Origin: Phytopseudomonas punonensis
Lineage (GTDB): Bacteria > Pseudomonadota > Gammaproteobacteria > Pseudomonadales > Pseudomonadaceae
Assembly: GCF_900142655.1 (NCBI RefSeq)
Contig: NZ_FRBQ01000003.1
Coordinates: 62,001-126,000, forward strand
DNA: 64,000 nucleotides
Direction of reading: 5' to 3'
Positions 52,062 through 60,469 of this stretch are shown here, piece after piece. The translations under genes and the position numbers were made by a program. The notes beneath the pieces are model-generated. The model worked only from the letters and a program-made list of their open reading frames with translations, did not search any database and was not told where the DNA came from. The stretch's first letter is position 1, and the number at the start of each line of letters is the position of its first letter.

Positions 52062-53324
52062 ATGAACCAGATTCTCGACCGCTCCCTGATTTCCCGAAAT
52101 ATGGAAGTCAGCGAGATGTACGACCAAAAACAACAAGAGCCCGTACTGATGCAGGGTTTTCCTGCCGAGCCGGAAAAGCGCGTGACCTGGGCCAACTGGA
52201 TGTCGCCGCCTTTCAACCGTTGGGGCTTTCGCAACTTGGCGCGCCTGCGCCCGACCATCGATGTCGCCGCCGGTTCGCGGCCGAGCTCGGTGCTGGCCCA
52301 TGCCCCGGTCGAGCTCGAAGGTCTGAGTTTTGAAAGCACCTGCGGGCGCACCGTCAGCGTGCTCGACAACCTGCGTGCCAGCAAAACCGACGGCTTCCTG
52401 GTGCTGCACAAGGGCCGGGTGGTTTACGAGAACTACTTCAATGGCCAGGTCGCCAGCGACCGCCACATCATGTTCTCGGTCACCAAATCGCTGATCGGCG
52501 TGCTCGGCGAGCAACTGATCCACGACGGCGTGCTCAATACCGAGGCACTGACCGAGCACTACGTCCCTGAGCTCGCCGGCAGCGCTTTTGGCGACGCCAC
52601 CGTGCGCCACCTGTTCGATATGGCCGTTGGCGTTCACTACACCGAGATGTATGACGATCCAGCTTCGGAAAGCTCCCAGTACGGCTACGCCTGCGGCTTC
52701 AAGCCGGCGCTACCCGAGTACGCCGGGTACGAGTCGCTGTACCAGTACCTGCCGTCACTGCGTAAGCGCTGTGAGCATGGCGGCCTGTTCCACTACGTGA
52801 CCGCCACCACCGAAGTGCTGGCCTGGGTGATGGAACGTGCCAGCGGTGTGGCCTGCGCCGAGCAGCTGCAGGCGGTATGGCAACAGCTGGGTTGCGAGCG
52901 CGATGCCTACTTCATGGCTGACCCATGGGGCCGCAGCGTCGCCGGTGCCGGCTTCAACGCCACCCTGCGCGACATGGGCCGCTTCGGCCTGATGCTCGGC
53001 AATGGCGGCAAGGTCGACGGCAAGCAGGTCATCGACAACGCAGTGATCGAGGCCATCGCCAAGGGCTCGGACCCGGCCATCTACGGCGTGCACAAGGACT
53101 TCTCCGACTGGACGCCCGGCGCCTCCTACCGCAGCCAGTGGTACGTCTTCAACGACCACAGCCCGGCCATCATGGCCAGCGGTATCCATGGCCAGTACCT
53201 GTTCGTCGACTTCGACTCCGAAGTGGTAATCGTCAAGCAGTCGTCGCTGCCCGATGCGGTCACCGAGCTGGATATCGACACCGTGCAAATGCTGCGAACC
53301 ATCACCGCCCACCTGCGCGGCTGA
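52062..53324 (+). CDS. Serine hydrolase of the class C beta-lactamase/NylB type
   Basis: 420 residues. SxxK motif SVTK at about 139-142 (IMFSVTKSLIGVLGE) with Tyr in FHYVTATTEV as likely second catalytic residue. There is no signal peptide, so the protein is probably cytoplasmic and not a resistance beta-lactamase; 6-aminohexanoate-dimer hydrolase (NylB) and EstB-type esterases share this form. The ATG at 52062 has AGGA upstream; MEVSEMYDQ 13 codons later is an alternative. It heads a plus-strand group with a channel and an MFS carrier. Confidence 0.8.
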   Translation: MNQILDRSLISRNMEVSEMYDQKQQEPVLMQGFPAEPEKRVTWANWMSPPFNRWGFRNLARLRPTIDVAAGSRPSSVLAHAPVELEGLSFESTCGRTVSVLDNLRASKTDGFLVLHKGRVVYENYFNGQVASDRHIMFSVTKSLIGVLGEQLIHDGVLNTEALTEHYVPELAGSAFGDATVRHLFDMAVGVHYTEMYDDPASESSQYGYACGFKPALPEYAGYESLYQYLPSLRKRCEHGGLFHYVTATTEVLAWVMERASGVACAEQLQAVWQQLGCERDAYFMADPWGRSVAGAGFNATLRDMGRFGLMLGNGGKVDGKQVIDNAVIEAIAKGSDPAIYGVHKDFSDWTPGASYRSQWYVFNDHSPAIMASGIHGQYLFVDFDSEVVIVKQSSLPDAVTELDIDTVQMLRTITAHLRG

Positions 53325-53462
53325 TTCAACGCGGATTCAATAAGTACAAGATCCAAGAGCGCTGGTTAGCCGGTGCTCCTGCCTGCTGCGTCAGGTAATC
53401 GGTGGTCGATTTGGCCACCTCTCGCTGCCCTGTAATACAAAAAAAATACACAGGAGCTTCAT

Positions 53463-54797
53463 ATGTACACGTCCAAGCGCTTTCCCTGCGTGCTGCTCGC
53501 ACTCGGCTTTCCGCTGGCCAGCCAATCGGCCCTGGCGGGTTATCAGTTCGAGCACGAGAACCTCAAAGGTGAACTCAACCTGACGGTTGGCGGCGCCTCC
53601 GTCACCACCCGCGGTGTCAACTTCGGCGCCGGTCGCGTCGACGCCCGCAGCGGCGAGAACGACGGCACCAAGATTGGCTGGCAGGAGTTCTACCTCAAAC
53701 CCGGCATTACCCTCGATTACTCGCTCAGCGACACCGTCAGCCTGCTAGCGGGTGGTTCGGTAATTGGCGCCAGCACCTTTGGCGACGGCGATGCCGGCGG
53801 CACCTCGCGCAGCTCCGACGGCCGAGTTGCCACCGAAGAACTCTACGCCGGCGTGCGAGCGGGCGACTGGAAGTTCACCGCCGGCCGGCAGAACTACATC
53901 ATCGGCAGCGGATTCATCGTCATGGACGGTAACCTTGACCTGTTCGACGACGGCGCCTACTGGCTTGGCCCGCGCAGCGCCTTCAAGGATTCGGCGATCC
54001 TTGACTGGAGCCACGGCCCGGTGAAGGCCCAGGCGTTCACCTTGCGCACCGACGATCACTACGGTGACTACCGCATGACCGGCGCCAACCTGGACTACGA
54101 CCTCGACGGCCAAGTGACCGTTGGCGCGATGGCCATGAAAGTCGATACCGAAGCCAGCAAGAGCAGCAACGCGGTGCGCCGCGACGGCATGGAGGTCTTC
54201 AACGTTCGCGCCTTGCGCGGCCATCTGCCGGGCTTACCGAACCTTACTCTCAATGGCGAGTACGCCGTACAGCGCGGTGGCGACTCCAAGCAGAAATTCG
54301 ACGCTGATGCCTGGTACGCGCAAGCCGACTACCAGTTCCAGGATCTGCCTTTGACCCCGACACTCGGCTATCGCTACGCGGTGTTCTCCGGTGACGACGA
54401 CCTGACTGACAACACCCAGAAAGCCTGGGATCCGCTCAGCAAGGGCTTCGTGGATTGGAGCAGCTGGCTGGTCGGCGACGTGGTGGGCAACTACCTGCTG
54501 TTCAACAGCAACGAACGGGTGCAGCAGTTCTCCATCAAGAACCGCCTGACCGACACCCTCACGCTTGGCGCCATCCACTACCAGTTCTGGCTCGACGAAA
54601 AGAACTTCCGCGGGGCCGCGGTGGACGACCGGCGCTTCGCTGACGAGACCGTGGTGTACCTCGACTGGACGCCCAACGAGCGTTTCTACAGCTCGCTCTC
54701 GTACAACTGGGTACAGGCCAAGTCGGCAGCCAAGCAGGCGTTTGGCGATGACGATCAGTTCAGCGCCCTCGAACTGTATTTCACCTACCGCTACTGA
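53463..54797 (+). CDS. Outer-membrane beta-barrel, alginate-export/porin-like
   Basis: 444 residues. Signal peptide (LLALGFPLASQSALA), alternating amphipathic strands with Gly/Asp turns, and a C-terminal YFTYRY typical of barrel insertion. Phrases such as VATEELYAGVRAGDWKFTAG and RQNYIIGSGFIVMDGN resemble alginate-export-type channels. CAGGAG precedes the start. In context it probably takes up the substrate of the hydrolase or releases a product. Confidence 0.75.
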   Translation: MYTSKRFPCVLLALGFPLASQSALAGYQFEHENLKGELNLTVGGASVTTRGVNFGAGRVDARSGENDGTKIGWQEFYLKPGITLDYSLSDTVSLLAGGSVIGASTFGDGDAGGTSRSSDGRVATEELYAGVRAGDWKFTAGRQNYIIGSGFIVMDGNLDLFDDGAYWLGPRSAFKDSAILDWSHGPVKAQAFTLRTDDHYGDYRMTGANLDYDLDGQVTVGAMAMKVDTEASKSSNAVRRDGMEVFNVRALRGHLPGLPNLTLNGEYAVQRGGDSKQKFDADAWYAQADYQFQDLPLTPTLGYRYAVFSGDDDLTDNTQKAWDPLSKGFVDWSSWLVGDVVGNYLLFNSNERVQQFSIKNRLTDTLTLGAIHYQFWLDEKNFRGAAVDDRRFADETVVYLDWTPNERFYSSLSYNWVQAKSAAKQAFGDDDQFSALELYFTYRY

Positions 54798-54837
54798 AAC
54801 CGAGCCATAGACGCCCCTCGGGGCACAGGAGTGCGTG

Positions 54838-55326
54838 ATGAAGACCACAGCGCAAACCGGGCTCGGCGTGCCGACTCTGGAATGGGTAATGAGCCTCTAC
54901 GTGGTGATTGCCGCGGGGGATGCACTAGGTGCCTGCACGGATGGCCAGCGCAGCAACTTTCGGATCCTTGGCGGGCATTTCGAAGGCTTGGACGTACGCG
55001 GCGAAGTACTCGCCGGCGGCGCCGACTTCTACCTGCAGCGCAGCGATGGCGTGGGTGAGCTGGATGCCCGCTACAGCCTGCTCAGCGACCGCGGCGAGCT
55101 GATCAACATCCACAACATCGGTGTGATCGTGCTCAGCGATAAGGCCCGTGAGCTGGACGCGCAGGGCATCTGGCCGGTCGATGAGCACGAATACCAGTGC
55201 ACCTGTTCGCCGCGCTTTCAGGTGGCGAGTGGGCGGCTGGACTGGCTGACCCGCAGCGCGCTGATCGGCAAGGTGGTTTATCCCGCCGCTGACCAAGTCG
55301 CCATTCACTGCTACCGAATCGCTTGA
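54838..55326 (+). CDS. DUF3237 family protein
   Basis: 162 residues. LRILGGHFEGLDVRGEVLAG-like region (RILGGHFEGLDVRGEVLAGG), GVGELDARYSLLSDRGELIN and FQVASGRLDWLTRSALIG are DUF3237 features. AGGAG is 6 bases before the ATG; a GTG one codon earlier is possible. The family has a barrel-like lipocalin fold and often sits in aromatic or lipid catabolic operons, but its biochemical role is unknown. Confidence 0.78.
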   Translation: MKTTAQTGLGVPTLEWVMSLYVVIAAGDALGACTDGQRSNFRILGGHFEGLDVRGEVLAGGADFYLQRSDGVGELDARYSLLSDRGELINIHNIGVIVLSDKARELDAQGIWPVDEHEYQCTCSPRFQVASGRLDWLTRSALIGKVVYPAADQVAIHCYRIA

Positions 55327-55403
55327 TCGGCTTCCCTTTTCGCCATTTCCGATTTTCACTGAAGCGGCAGGTCACTTGGTGGCCTAGCCAGCAGGTAACG
55401 ACC

Positions 55404-56573
55404 ATGAACACCAGCAACCAAAACATAATTCGCGCCGCGTGCATCTTCATTGCCGCGGCTTCGATCATCGTCATCGGCGTGCAGCCGATCTTCATCGGCC
55501 TGCTGACCGAGCGTATGAGCATGACCCTGGTCCAGCAGAGCTGGACCATGTCCGCCGAGATGTGCGGCTCCCTTGTCGGCACTTTGTTGTACGTGCCGAT
55601 GCTGCGCTTTCTCGGGCCACGCACCATCGCTCTGAGCACGGCCCTCGTGCTGCTGTTCGCCAACGCCGCCACCGCCAGTGTCACAGCGTTCGACATGCTG
55701 CTGGCGCTGCGCTGCATCTCCGGTATCTGCTCAGGCATCCTGTACTCCTACGCCATCTATTGCCTGGGCCGCATGAACGGGCCAGATCGCTCCTTTGGCA
55801 TCCTGCTGTTCGTGCAGACCGCACTGTTCTCCAGCAGCGCGGTGGTTCTGCCGATAGTCGCCGAGTGGAAGGGTTTCTCGGGGGCGATCTACTACCTGGT
55901 AGCCTGGTTCGTGCTGCTCTGCCTGGTGTGCTTCTGCCTGCCGACCAAACAGAGTGAGGAAGACAAGATCGTCTCCAGTGAACCGCTGCTGTCAGGCCTT
56001 ACCCTGATCGGCGTCTGCTCGCTGCTCGGCATGCTGTTCCTGCAGCTGTCGATCTACTCGCTGTGGGGCTTCGTCGAAGGCATCGCCAGTGAAGCCGGTA
56101 TTGCGCCTGTGGACATTGGCTGGGCGATCAGCATCGGTTTGCTTGGCGGCCTGCCAGGTGCAGCGTTGCCGAGCATTGCGGGTCGCCACCTGGGCCGCAT
56201 GCCGATGATCTTGCTCGGCTCGCTGGCGGTACTCGGTGCGATCTACATGTTTGCCACGCGCATCCACACGGCTTCGGACATGGCGATCGCCGTGTTCCTG
56301 ATGAATTTCGGCTGGAACCTGGCACTGTCGTACTACATGTCGTCGGTGGTGACCCACGACCCAACTGGGCGCCTGACCAAGATCGTTGGCATGGTGCAGG
56401 TAGCGTCGGCCGCGGCAGCACCGACCTTGCTGAGCCTGTTCATCGAAGGCAACGACCGCTTCAGTATCTTCGTCTTGTCCTCGGGCGCGATCCTGATCGG
56501 CTGTGCGCTGGTGATGATCATGCTGACCTTCGGGCGCCGTAACCTGCATAAGCCGCTCAACACGTTGGTATGA
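55404..56573 (+). CDS. MFS transporter
   Basis: 389 residues with about 12 helices. Start MNTSNQNIIRAACIFIAAAS, right at the first helix; the loop LRFLGPRTIALSTALVLLFA replaces the classic RxGRR motif. It lies 77 bp after the DUF3237 gene in the same direction, so it is probably the inner-membrane partner of the outer-membrane channel. Substrate unknown. Confidence 0.8.
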   Translation: MNTSNQNIIRAACIFIAAASIIVIGVQPIFIGLLTERMSMTLVQQSWTMSAEMCGSLVGTLLYVPMLRFLGPRTIALSTALVLLFANAATASVTAFDMLLALRCISGICSGILYSYAIYCLGRMNGPDRSFGILLFVQTALFSSSAVVLPIVAEWKGFSGAIYYLVAWFVLLCLVCFCLPTKQSEEDKIVSSEPLLSGLTLIGVCSLLGMLFLQLSIYSLWGFVEGIASEAGIAPVDIGWAISIGLLGGLPGAALPSIAGRHLGRMPMILLGSLAVLGAIYMFATRIHTASDMAIAVFLMNFGWNLALSYYMSSVVTHDPTGRLTKIVGMVQVASAAAAPTLLSLFIEGNDRFSIFVLSSGAILIGCALVMIMLTFGRRNLHKPLNTLV

Positions 56574-56581
56574 GTAAGGCG

Positions 56582-56620
56582 GCTGCAAGGGCTGCCGTGT
56601 AGCAGTACCCTTGCAGCTTT
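56582..56620 (+). terminator. Hairpin between the MFS and cation-efflux genes
   Basis: GCTGCAAGGG and its exact complement with a 16-base loop that itself contains CTGC/GCAG, then TTT. It suggests that the hydrolase-to-MFS group ends here. Confidence 0.55.
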
Positions 56621-56640
56621 GCCCGCCGAGGAGGGCGCAG

Positions 56641-57573
56641 ATGGCCATGAATACGGAGCAGGGCATCCTGCGCGGCTCGATTGCCATGACGCTTTTAGTA
56701 GCGGGCTTCGGGATCGTCATCGGCCTGCTGTCCGGGTCGTTCTCCATCGTCTTCGACGGTGTTTACTCTCTGGCCGACGCCAGCATGAGCGGCCTGGCGC
56801 TGGTGGTCTCCACGCTGATTCGTCGGCATACCTCGCAAAGCGAAGCCAGCCGCCGGCTGGCCGAGCGTTTCAACAAGGGCTTTTGGCACCTGGAACCGAT
56901 GGCGCTGGCCCTCAACGGCACGCTGCTGTGTGGGGTGGTGGCCTACGCGCTGATCAACGCCGTGGCCAATCTGCTGTCCGGCGGCACGCCGCTGGCGTTC
57001 GGCCTGGCGGCGCTGTACGCCGGTATCTCAACGCTGATCTGCTTCGCGTTCGCCAGCTACGAGTTTCGCGCCAACCGGCGCATCCGCTCGGATTTCCTCG
57101 CCCTCGACGCCAAAGGCTGGGTGATGTCCGGGTGCATTTCCCTGGCCCTGCTGATTGCCTTCGTCGTCGGCTACTTGATCGAGCAGACGCGCTACGCCTG
57201 GCTCGGCCCGTACATCGACCCGGCGGTGCTGGCGTTGATCTGCCTGGTGATCCTGCCCATGCCGCTGGCGACCATCCGCCAGGCGCTGGCGGATATCCTG
57301 CTGGTCACCCCGCCTGCGCTCAAGCAGCACGTGGATGACGTTGCCCAGGGCATCGTCGAGCAGTACGGTTTCATCAGCCACCAGGCCTATGTTGCGCGAG
57401 TCGGCCGTGCCCGGCAGATCGAGCTGTACTTCATCGTGCCGCTCGACTGGCCGGCACAAACCCTCGACGAGTGGGACTCCATGCGCGACGTCATCGGCCA
57501 GGCCATCGGCGACGAAGGTCCCAACCGTTGGCTGACCATCGCCTTTACTACGGACCCGCAGTGGTCGCGGTGA
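56641..57573 (+). CDS. Cation diffusion facilitator (CDF) family transporter
   Basis: 310 residues, six helices. SGSFSIVFDGVYSLADASMS (helix II with the FDGxxS/DxxxS pattern) and FLALDAKGWVMSGCISLALL (helix V, DxxxW/S) are CDF-like metal-site helices; a C-terminal cytoplasmic domain of about 85 residues follows. GAGGAGGG precedes the ATG. CDF proteins export Zn2+, Co2+, Fe2+ or Mn2+ by proton antiport. It is separated from the MFS gene by a hairpin. Confidence 0.85.
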   Translation: MAMNTEQGILRGSIAMTLLVAGFGIVIGLLSGSFSIVFDGVYSLADASMSGLALVVSTLIRRHTSQSEASRRLAERFNKGFWHLEPMALALNGTLLCGVVAYALINAVANLLSGGTPLAFGLAALYAGISTLICFAFASYEFRANRRIRSDFLALDAKGWVMSGCISLALLIAFVVGYLIEQTRYAWLGPYIDPAVLALICLVILPMPLATIRQALADILLVTPPALKQHVDDVAQGIVEQYGFISHQAYVARVGRARQIELYFIVPLDWPAQTLDEWDSMRDVIGQAIGDEGPNRWLTIAFTTDPQWSR

Positions 57574-57671
57574 GCTAACCCAATTAGCTGCAGAGGGCTT
57601 GTTGAGCGGGCTTTTTTACGCACGACGGTTTACCGTGTCGCCTGCTTGGCGGCCGCACGGAGAACGACGAT

Positions 57672-58523
57672 ATGGGCAAATCGACAAGCCGCAGCGACTG
57701 GGTGCTGCGTAGCCATGCGCCGGGGCGAGTCGAGCGCATCGAGGCGTATTTCAGCGGCCACGGCTACGACCTGCATCGCCATGACTCCTACGCCATCGGC
57801 CGCACCTTGGCCGGCGTACAGAGCTTTCGTTATCGGCGCGCCATGCGCCACAGCCTGCCCGGCGGCACCTTAGTGCTACACCCGGATGAGCTGCACGACG
57901 GCATGGCCGGCACCGAGGCCGGCTTTCATTACCGCATGTTGTACATCGACCCGGTGCTGATCCAGCAGGTACTTGGCGGCAAGCCGCTGCCCTTCGTGGT
58001 TGGCGGCTTGAGCGATGACCCGCGCCTGCGCAGCGCTACCGAGTCGTTCATGCAGGCGATGGACAACCCGCTGGAGTCGCTGGAAGAAGACGATGCCATC
58101 TACGACCTGGCCCACGCCCTGCAGGCGGTTGCCGGCAAGCCCCGCGGTCGCCGCGCCTTCGATTACCCCGCCACGCAGCGGGCGCGCGAGTACATCCACA
58201 GTCGCAACGGCGCGAGCATTACCCTGGACGAGCTGGAGCATGTCAGCGGGCGGGATCGCTGGAGCCTGTCGCGGGACTTTCGCGCGCTGTTCGGCACCAG
58301 TCCCTACCGCTACGTGCCAATGCGCCGCCTGGCGCGCTGCCGTGAACTGGCCTTGTCGGGCATCGGCCTGGCCGATGCGGCGCTGATCGCCGGGTTCTTC
58401 GACCAGAGCCATATGACCCGGCATTTCGTGGCCGGCTTCGGCCTGTCCCCGGCCCGCTGGCTGAGCATGGTGAAGTTGCAGGATCGTACAAGATCGCGCC
58501 TGGGCCCCTCGCTAGAGTGGTGA
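57672..58523 (+). CDS. AraC-family regulator with cupin sensor domain
   Basis: 283 residues. N-terminal AraC cupin (VERIEAYFSGHGYDLHRHDS, LPGGTLVLHPDELHDGMAG) and C-terminal double HTH (ITLDELEHVSGRDRWSLSRD, LADAALIAGFFDQSHMTRHF). It is 21 bp upstream of the cupin gene in the same direction and probably controls it or the preceding transport genes. A T6 run lies at 57612-57617 after the CDF gene. Confidence 0.85.
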   Translation: MGKSTSRSDWVLRSHAPGRVERIEAYFSGHGYDLHRHDSYAIGRTLAGVQSFRYRRAMRHSLPGGTLVLHPDELHDGMAGTEAGFHYRMLYIDPVLIQQVLGGKPLPFVVGGLSDDPRLRSATESFMQAMDNPLESLEEDDAIYDLAHALQAVAGKPRGRRAFDYPATQRAREYIHSRNGASITLDELEHVSGRDRWSLSRDFRALFGTSPYRYVPMRRLARCRELALSGIGLADAALIAGFFDQSHMTRHFVAGFGLSPARWLSMVKLQDRTRSRLGPSLEW

Positions 58524-58544
58524 AAACCAACCGAGGAGCGCTCC

Positions 58545-58928
58545 ATGAACCAGCCAGTTTCGTCTGCCAGACAATCCATCAACCTGATCCGCAAGCTCGA
58601 CCTGATCGCCGAGCAATGGTCGCCTCGCGTGGTCGCGGAAATGAACGACTACCAGTTCAAGGTGGCGCGCCTGCAGGGCGATTTCATCTGGCATGCCCAT
58701 GCCGAAACCGACGAAGCCTTTCTGGTTCTCGACGGCCAGTTGCGCCTGGATTTTCGTGACGGCTCGGTAACCCTGGGCACTGGTGAGCTGTACGTGGTGC
58801 CCAGGGGCGTGGAGCACAAGCCGTATGCCGAAGCCGAGGTGAAGTTGCTGCTGATCGAGCCGCGCGGCGTGCTGAATACCGGGGCCGAAGGCGGGGAGCG
58901 CACGGCGGTCAACGATCTGTGGATCTGA
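58545..58928 (+). CDS. Small cupin-domain protein
   Basis: 127 residues. A single cupin fold: FIWHAHAETDEAFLVLDGQL (motif 1, HxH...E) and LYVVPRGVEHKPYAEAEVKL (motif 2, H). It probably binds a metal; possible roles are an isomerase, dioxygenase or sensor. Closely coupled to the AraC gene upstream. Confidence 0.82.
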   Translation: MNQPVSSARQSINLIRKLDLIAEQWSPRVVAEMNDYQFKVARLQGDFIWHAHAETDEAFLVLDGQLRLDFRDGSVTLGTGELYVVPRGVEHKPYAEAEVKLLLIEPRGVLNTGAEGGERTAVNDLWI

Positions 58929-58933
58929 CTGCC

Positions 58934-58964
58934 GGGCTGGCGCCCATCGCGGGCGCCAGCCCTT
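58934..58964. terminator. Perfect 12-bp hairpin between convergent cupin and PotF-like genes
   Basis: GGGCTGGCGCCC and its exact complement with an ATCGC loop, 5 bases after the cupin stop and 10 before the stop of the converging gene. Bidirectional terminator. Confidence 0.7.
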
Positions 58965-58974
58965 CGCAGCTGCG

Positions 58975-60051
58975 TCAGGTGCCGCTCTTCACTTTCGTCC
59001 AGATCCGCGTGCGGATGCGGTCGATGTTCAGCGGCATGGCTTCCAGGGCGTAGAGCTTTTCCATCACGTCGTCGGGCGGATAGACGGTGGTATCGGCCTT
59101 GAGCGCCGGGTCTACCAGACCGTCGGCCTGGCTGTTGCCGTTGGCGTAGTGCACGTAATCGCTGATGCCGGCGATCACCTCTGGCTCGAGCAGGTAGTTC
59201 ATGAAGGCGTAGGCGGCTTTTTCATTGGGCGCGTCCTTGGGCATGGCGACCATGTCGAACCACATCGGCGCGCCTTCCTTGGGAATCACGTAGGCAATGT
59301 TCACGCCGTTGCCAGCCGCCTTGGCGCGGGCGCTGGCCTGCATGATGTCGCCGGAGAAGCCGACCGCCATGCACACGTCGCCATTGGCCAGCTCACCGAC
59401 GTACTTGGAGGAATGGAAGTAGGCGACGTTCTCTCGCATCTCCATCAGCAGCGCTTCGGCCTTCTTGTAGTCCTCGGGCTTCTGGCTGTGGTGTGGCAGG
59501 CCCAGGTAGTGCAGGGCGATGGGCAGCATCTCCGGGCCATTGTCGAGAATCGCCACGCCGCATTTGCTCAGCTTGGCCATCAGCTCGGGCTTGAAGATCA
59601 GGTCCCAGGAGTCCAGCGGCACGTCGCTGCCGAGCACCGCCTTGACCTTCTCGACGTTGTAGCCGATGCCGGTGCTGCCCCACAGGTAGGGGAAACCATG
59701 CTTGTTGCCCGGATCGTTGCCTTCCAGGGCCTTGAGCAGTGTCGGGTTGAGATTCTTCCAGCCCGGTAACTGGCTCTTGTCCAGTTCATTGAGCGCGCCG
59801 CCCTGGATCTGCCGGGCCATGAAGTGGTTGGAGGGGAACACCACGTCATAGCCGGAGCGGCCGGCCATCAGCTTGGCGTCGAGGGTTTCGTTGCTGTCGT
59901 AGACGTCGTAGTGGGGCGTCACGCCGCTGGCCTGCTGAAAGCTCTTCAGCGTGTCGGGAGCGATGTAGTCGGTCCAGTTGTAGATGCGCACGTCCTGCGC
60001 CGCCTGGCTGACCGAGGCGACGAGCATCAGCGGGATAAGCGTTTTCAGCAT
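58975..60051 (-). CDS. Polyamine ABC transporter substrate-binding protein (PotF/SpuD-like)
   Basis: 358 residues. Signal peptide (LIPLMLVASVSQA) then VRIYNWTDYIAPDTLKSFQQ, the standard PotF/PotD opening; DVVFPSNHFMARQIQGGALN, PYLWGSTGIGYNVEKVKA and CMAVGFSGDIMQASARAKAA follow. It binds putrescine- or spermidine-like ligands in the periplasm. No ATPase or permease genes are adjacent, so it uses permease parts encoded elsewhere. GAGG precedes the ATG at 60051. Confidence 0.88.
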   Translation of the reverse strand: MLKTLIPLMLVASVSQAAQDVRIYNWTDYIAPDTLKSFQQASGVTPHYDVYDSNETLDAKLMAGRSGYDVVFPSNHFMARQIQGGALNELDKSQLPGWKNLNPTLLKALEGNDPGNKHGFPYLWGSTGIGYNVEKVKAVLGSDVPLDSWDLIFKPELMAKLSKCGVAILDNGPEMLPIALHYLGLPHHSQKPEDYKKAEALLMEMRENVAYFHSSKYVGELANGDVCMAVGFSGDIMQASARAKAAGNGVNIAYVIPKEGAPMWFDMVAMPKDAPNEKAAYAFMNYLLEPEVIAGISDYVHYANGNSQADGLVDPALKADTTVYPPDDVMEKLYALEAMPLNIDRIRTRIWTKVKSGT

Positions 60052-60093
60052 GGGAGACCTCAACTGTTGTTGTCGATGTTGTGGAGGCAGCAG

Positions 60094-60435
60094 TCAGAAA
60101 ATCAGTACATAGGTCTTGCGCAGCGTTTCTTGTATGTCCCACACGCCTGTGGTGTTGGCCGGAAACAGGATGGCGTCGCCGGCTTTGATCTCGATGGGCT
60201 CGCCCACGTCGGGAATAAAGGTGCAGCGCCCTGCGATGAAGTGACAGAACTCCTGCTGCACGATCTGCCGGCGCCAGCGCCCGGGCGTGCATTCCCAGAT
60301 GCCGGTTTCCACACCATCGTCGCGCTCCACGCAGGTCACCGAGGTGACGGCGGCGGGCTCGCTGAGCGGTACGGCGACCGGGTTGTGTTCCTCGAGGGAG
60401 GCGCTGGCGGTGTCGCGGAAGTGGGTGATGTTCAT
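60094..60435 (-). CDS. DUF861-type cupin protein
   Basis: 113 residues. IWECTPGRWRRQIVQQEFCH, FIPDVGEPIEIKAGDAILFP and NTTGVWDIQETLRKTYVLIF are the DUF861 (EutQ-like) cupin signature with the WECTPG start. Such proteins often sit next to PuuB-like oxidases in polyamine and amino-acid catabolic clusters. Function unproven, possibly a metal-binding helper or isomerase. Confidence 0.85.
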   Translation of the reverse strand: MNITHFRDTASASLEEHNPVAVPLSEPAAVTSVTCVERDDGVETGIWECTPGRWRRQIVQQEFCHFIAGRCTFIPDVGEPIEIKAGDAILFPANTTGVWDIQETLRKTYVLIF

Positions 60436-60469
60436 GACTTCAAACCTTAAATAATGTGGGAGACAACGT

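Noticed and set aside
52062..53324. A beta-lactam resistance gene (class C beta-lactamase)
   Set aside because: SxxK is present but there is no signal peptide and no clear KTG context; the catabolic neighbourhood fits an esterase or NylB-like role better.
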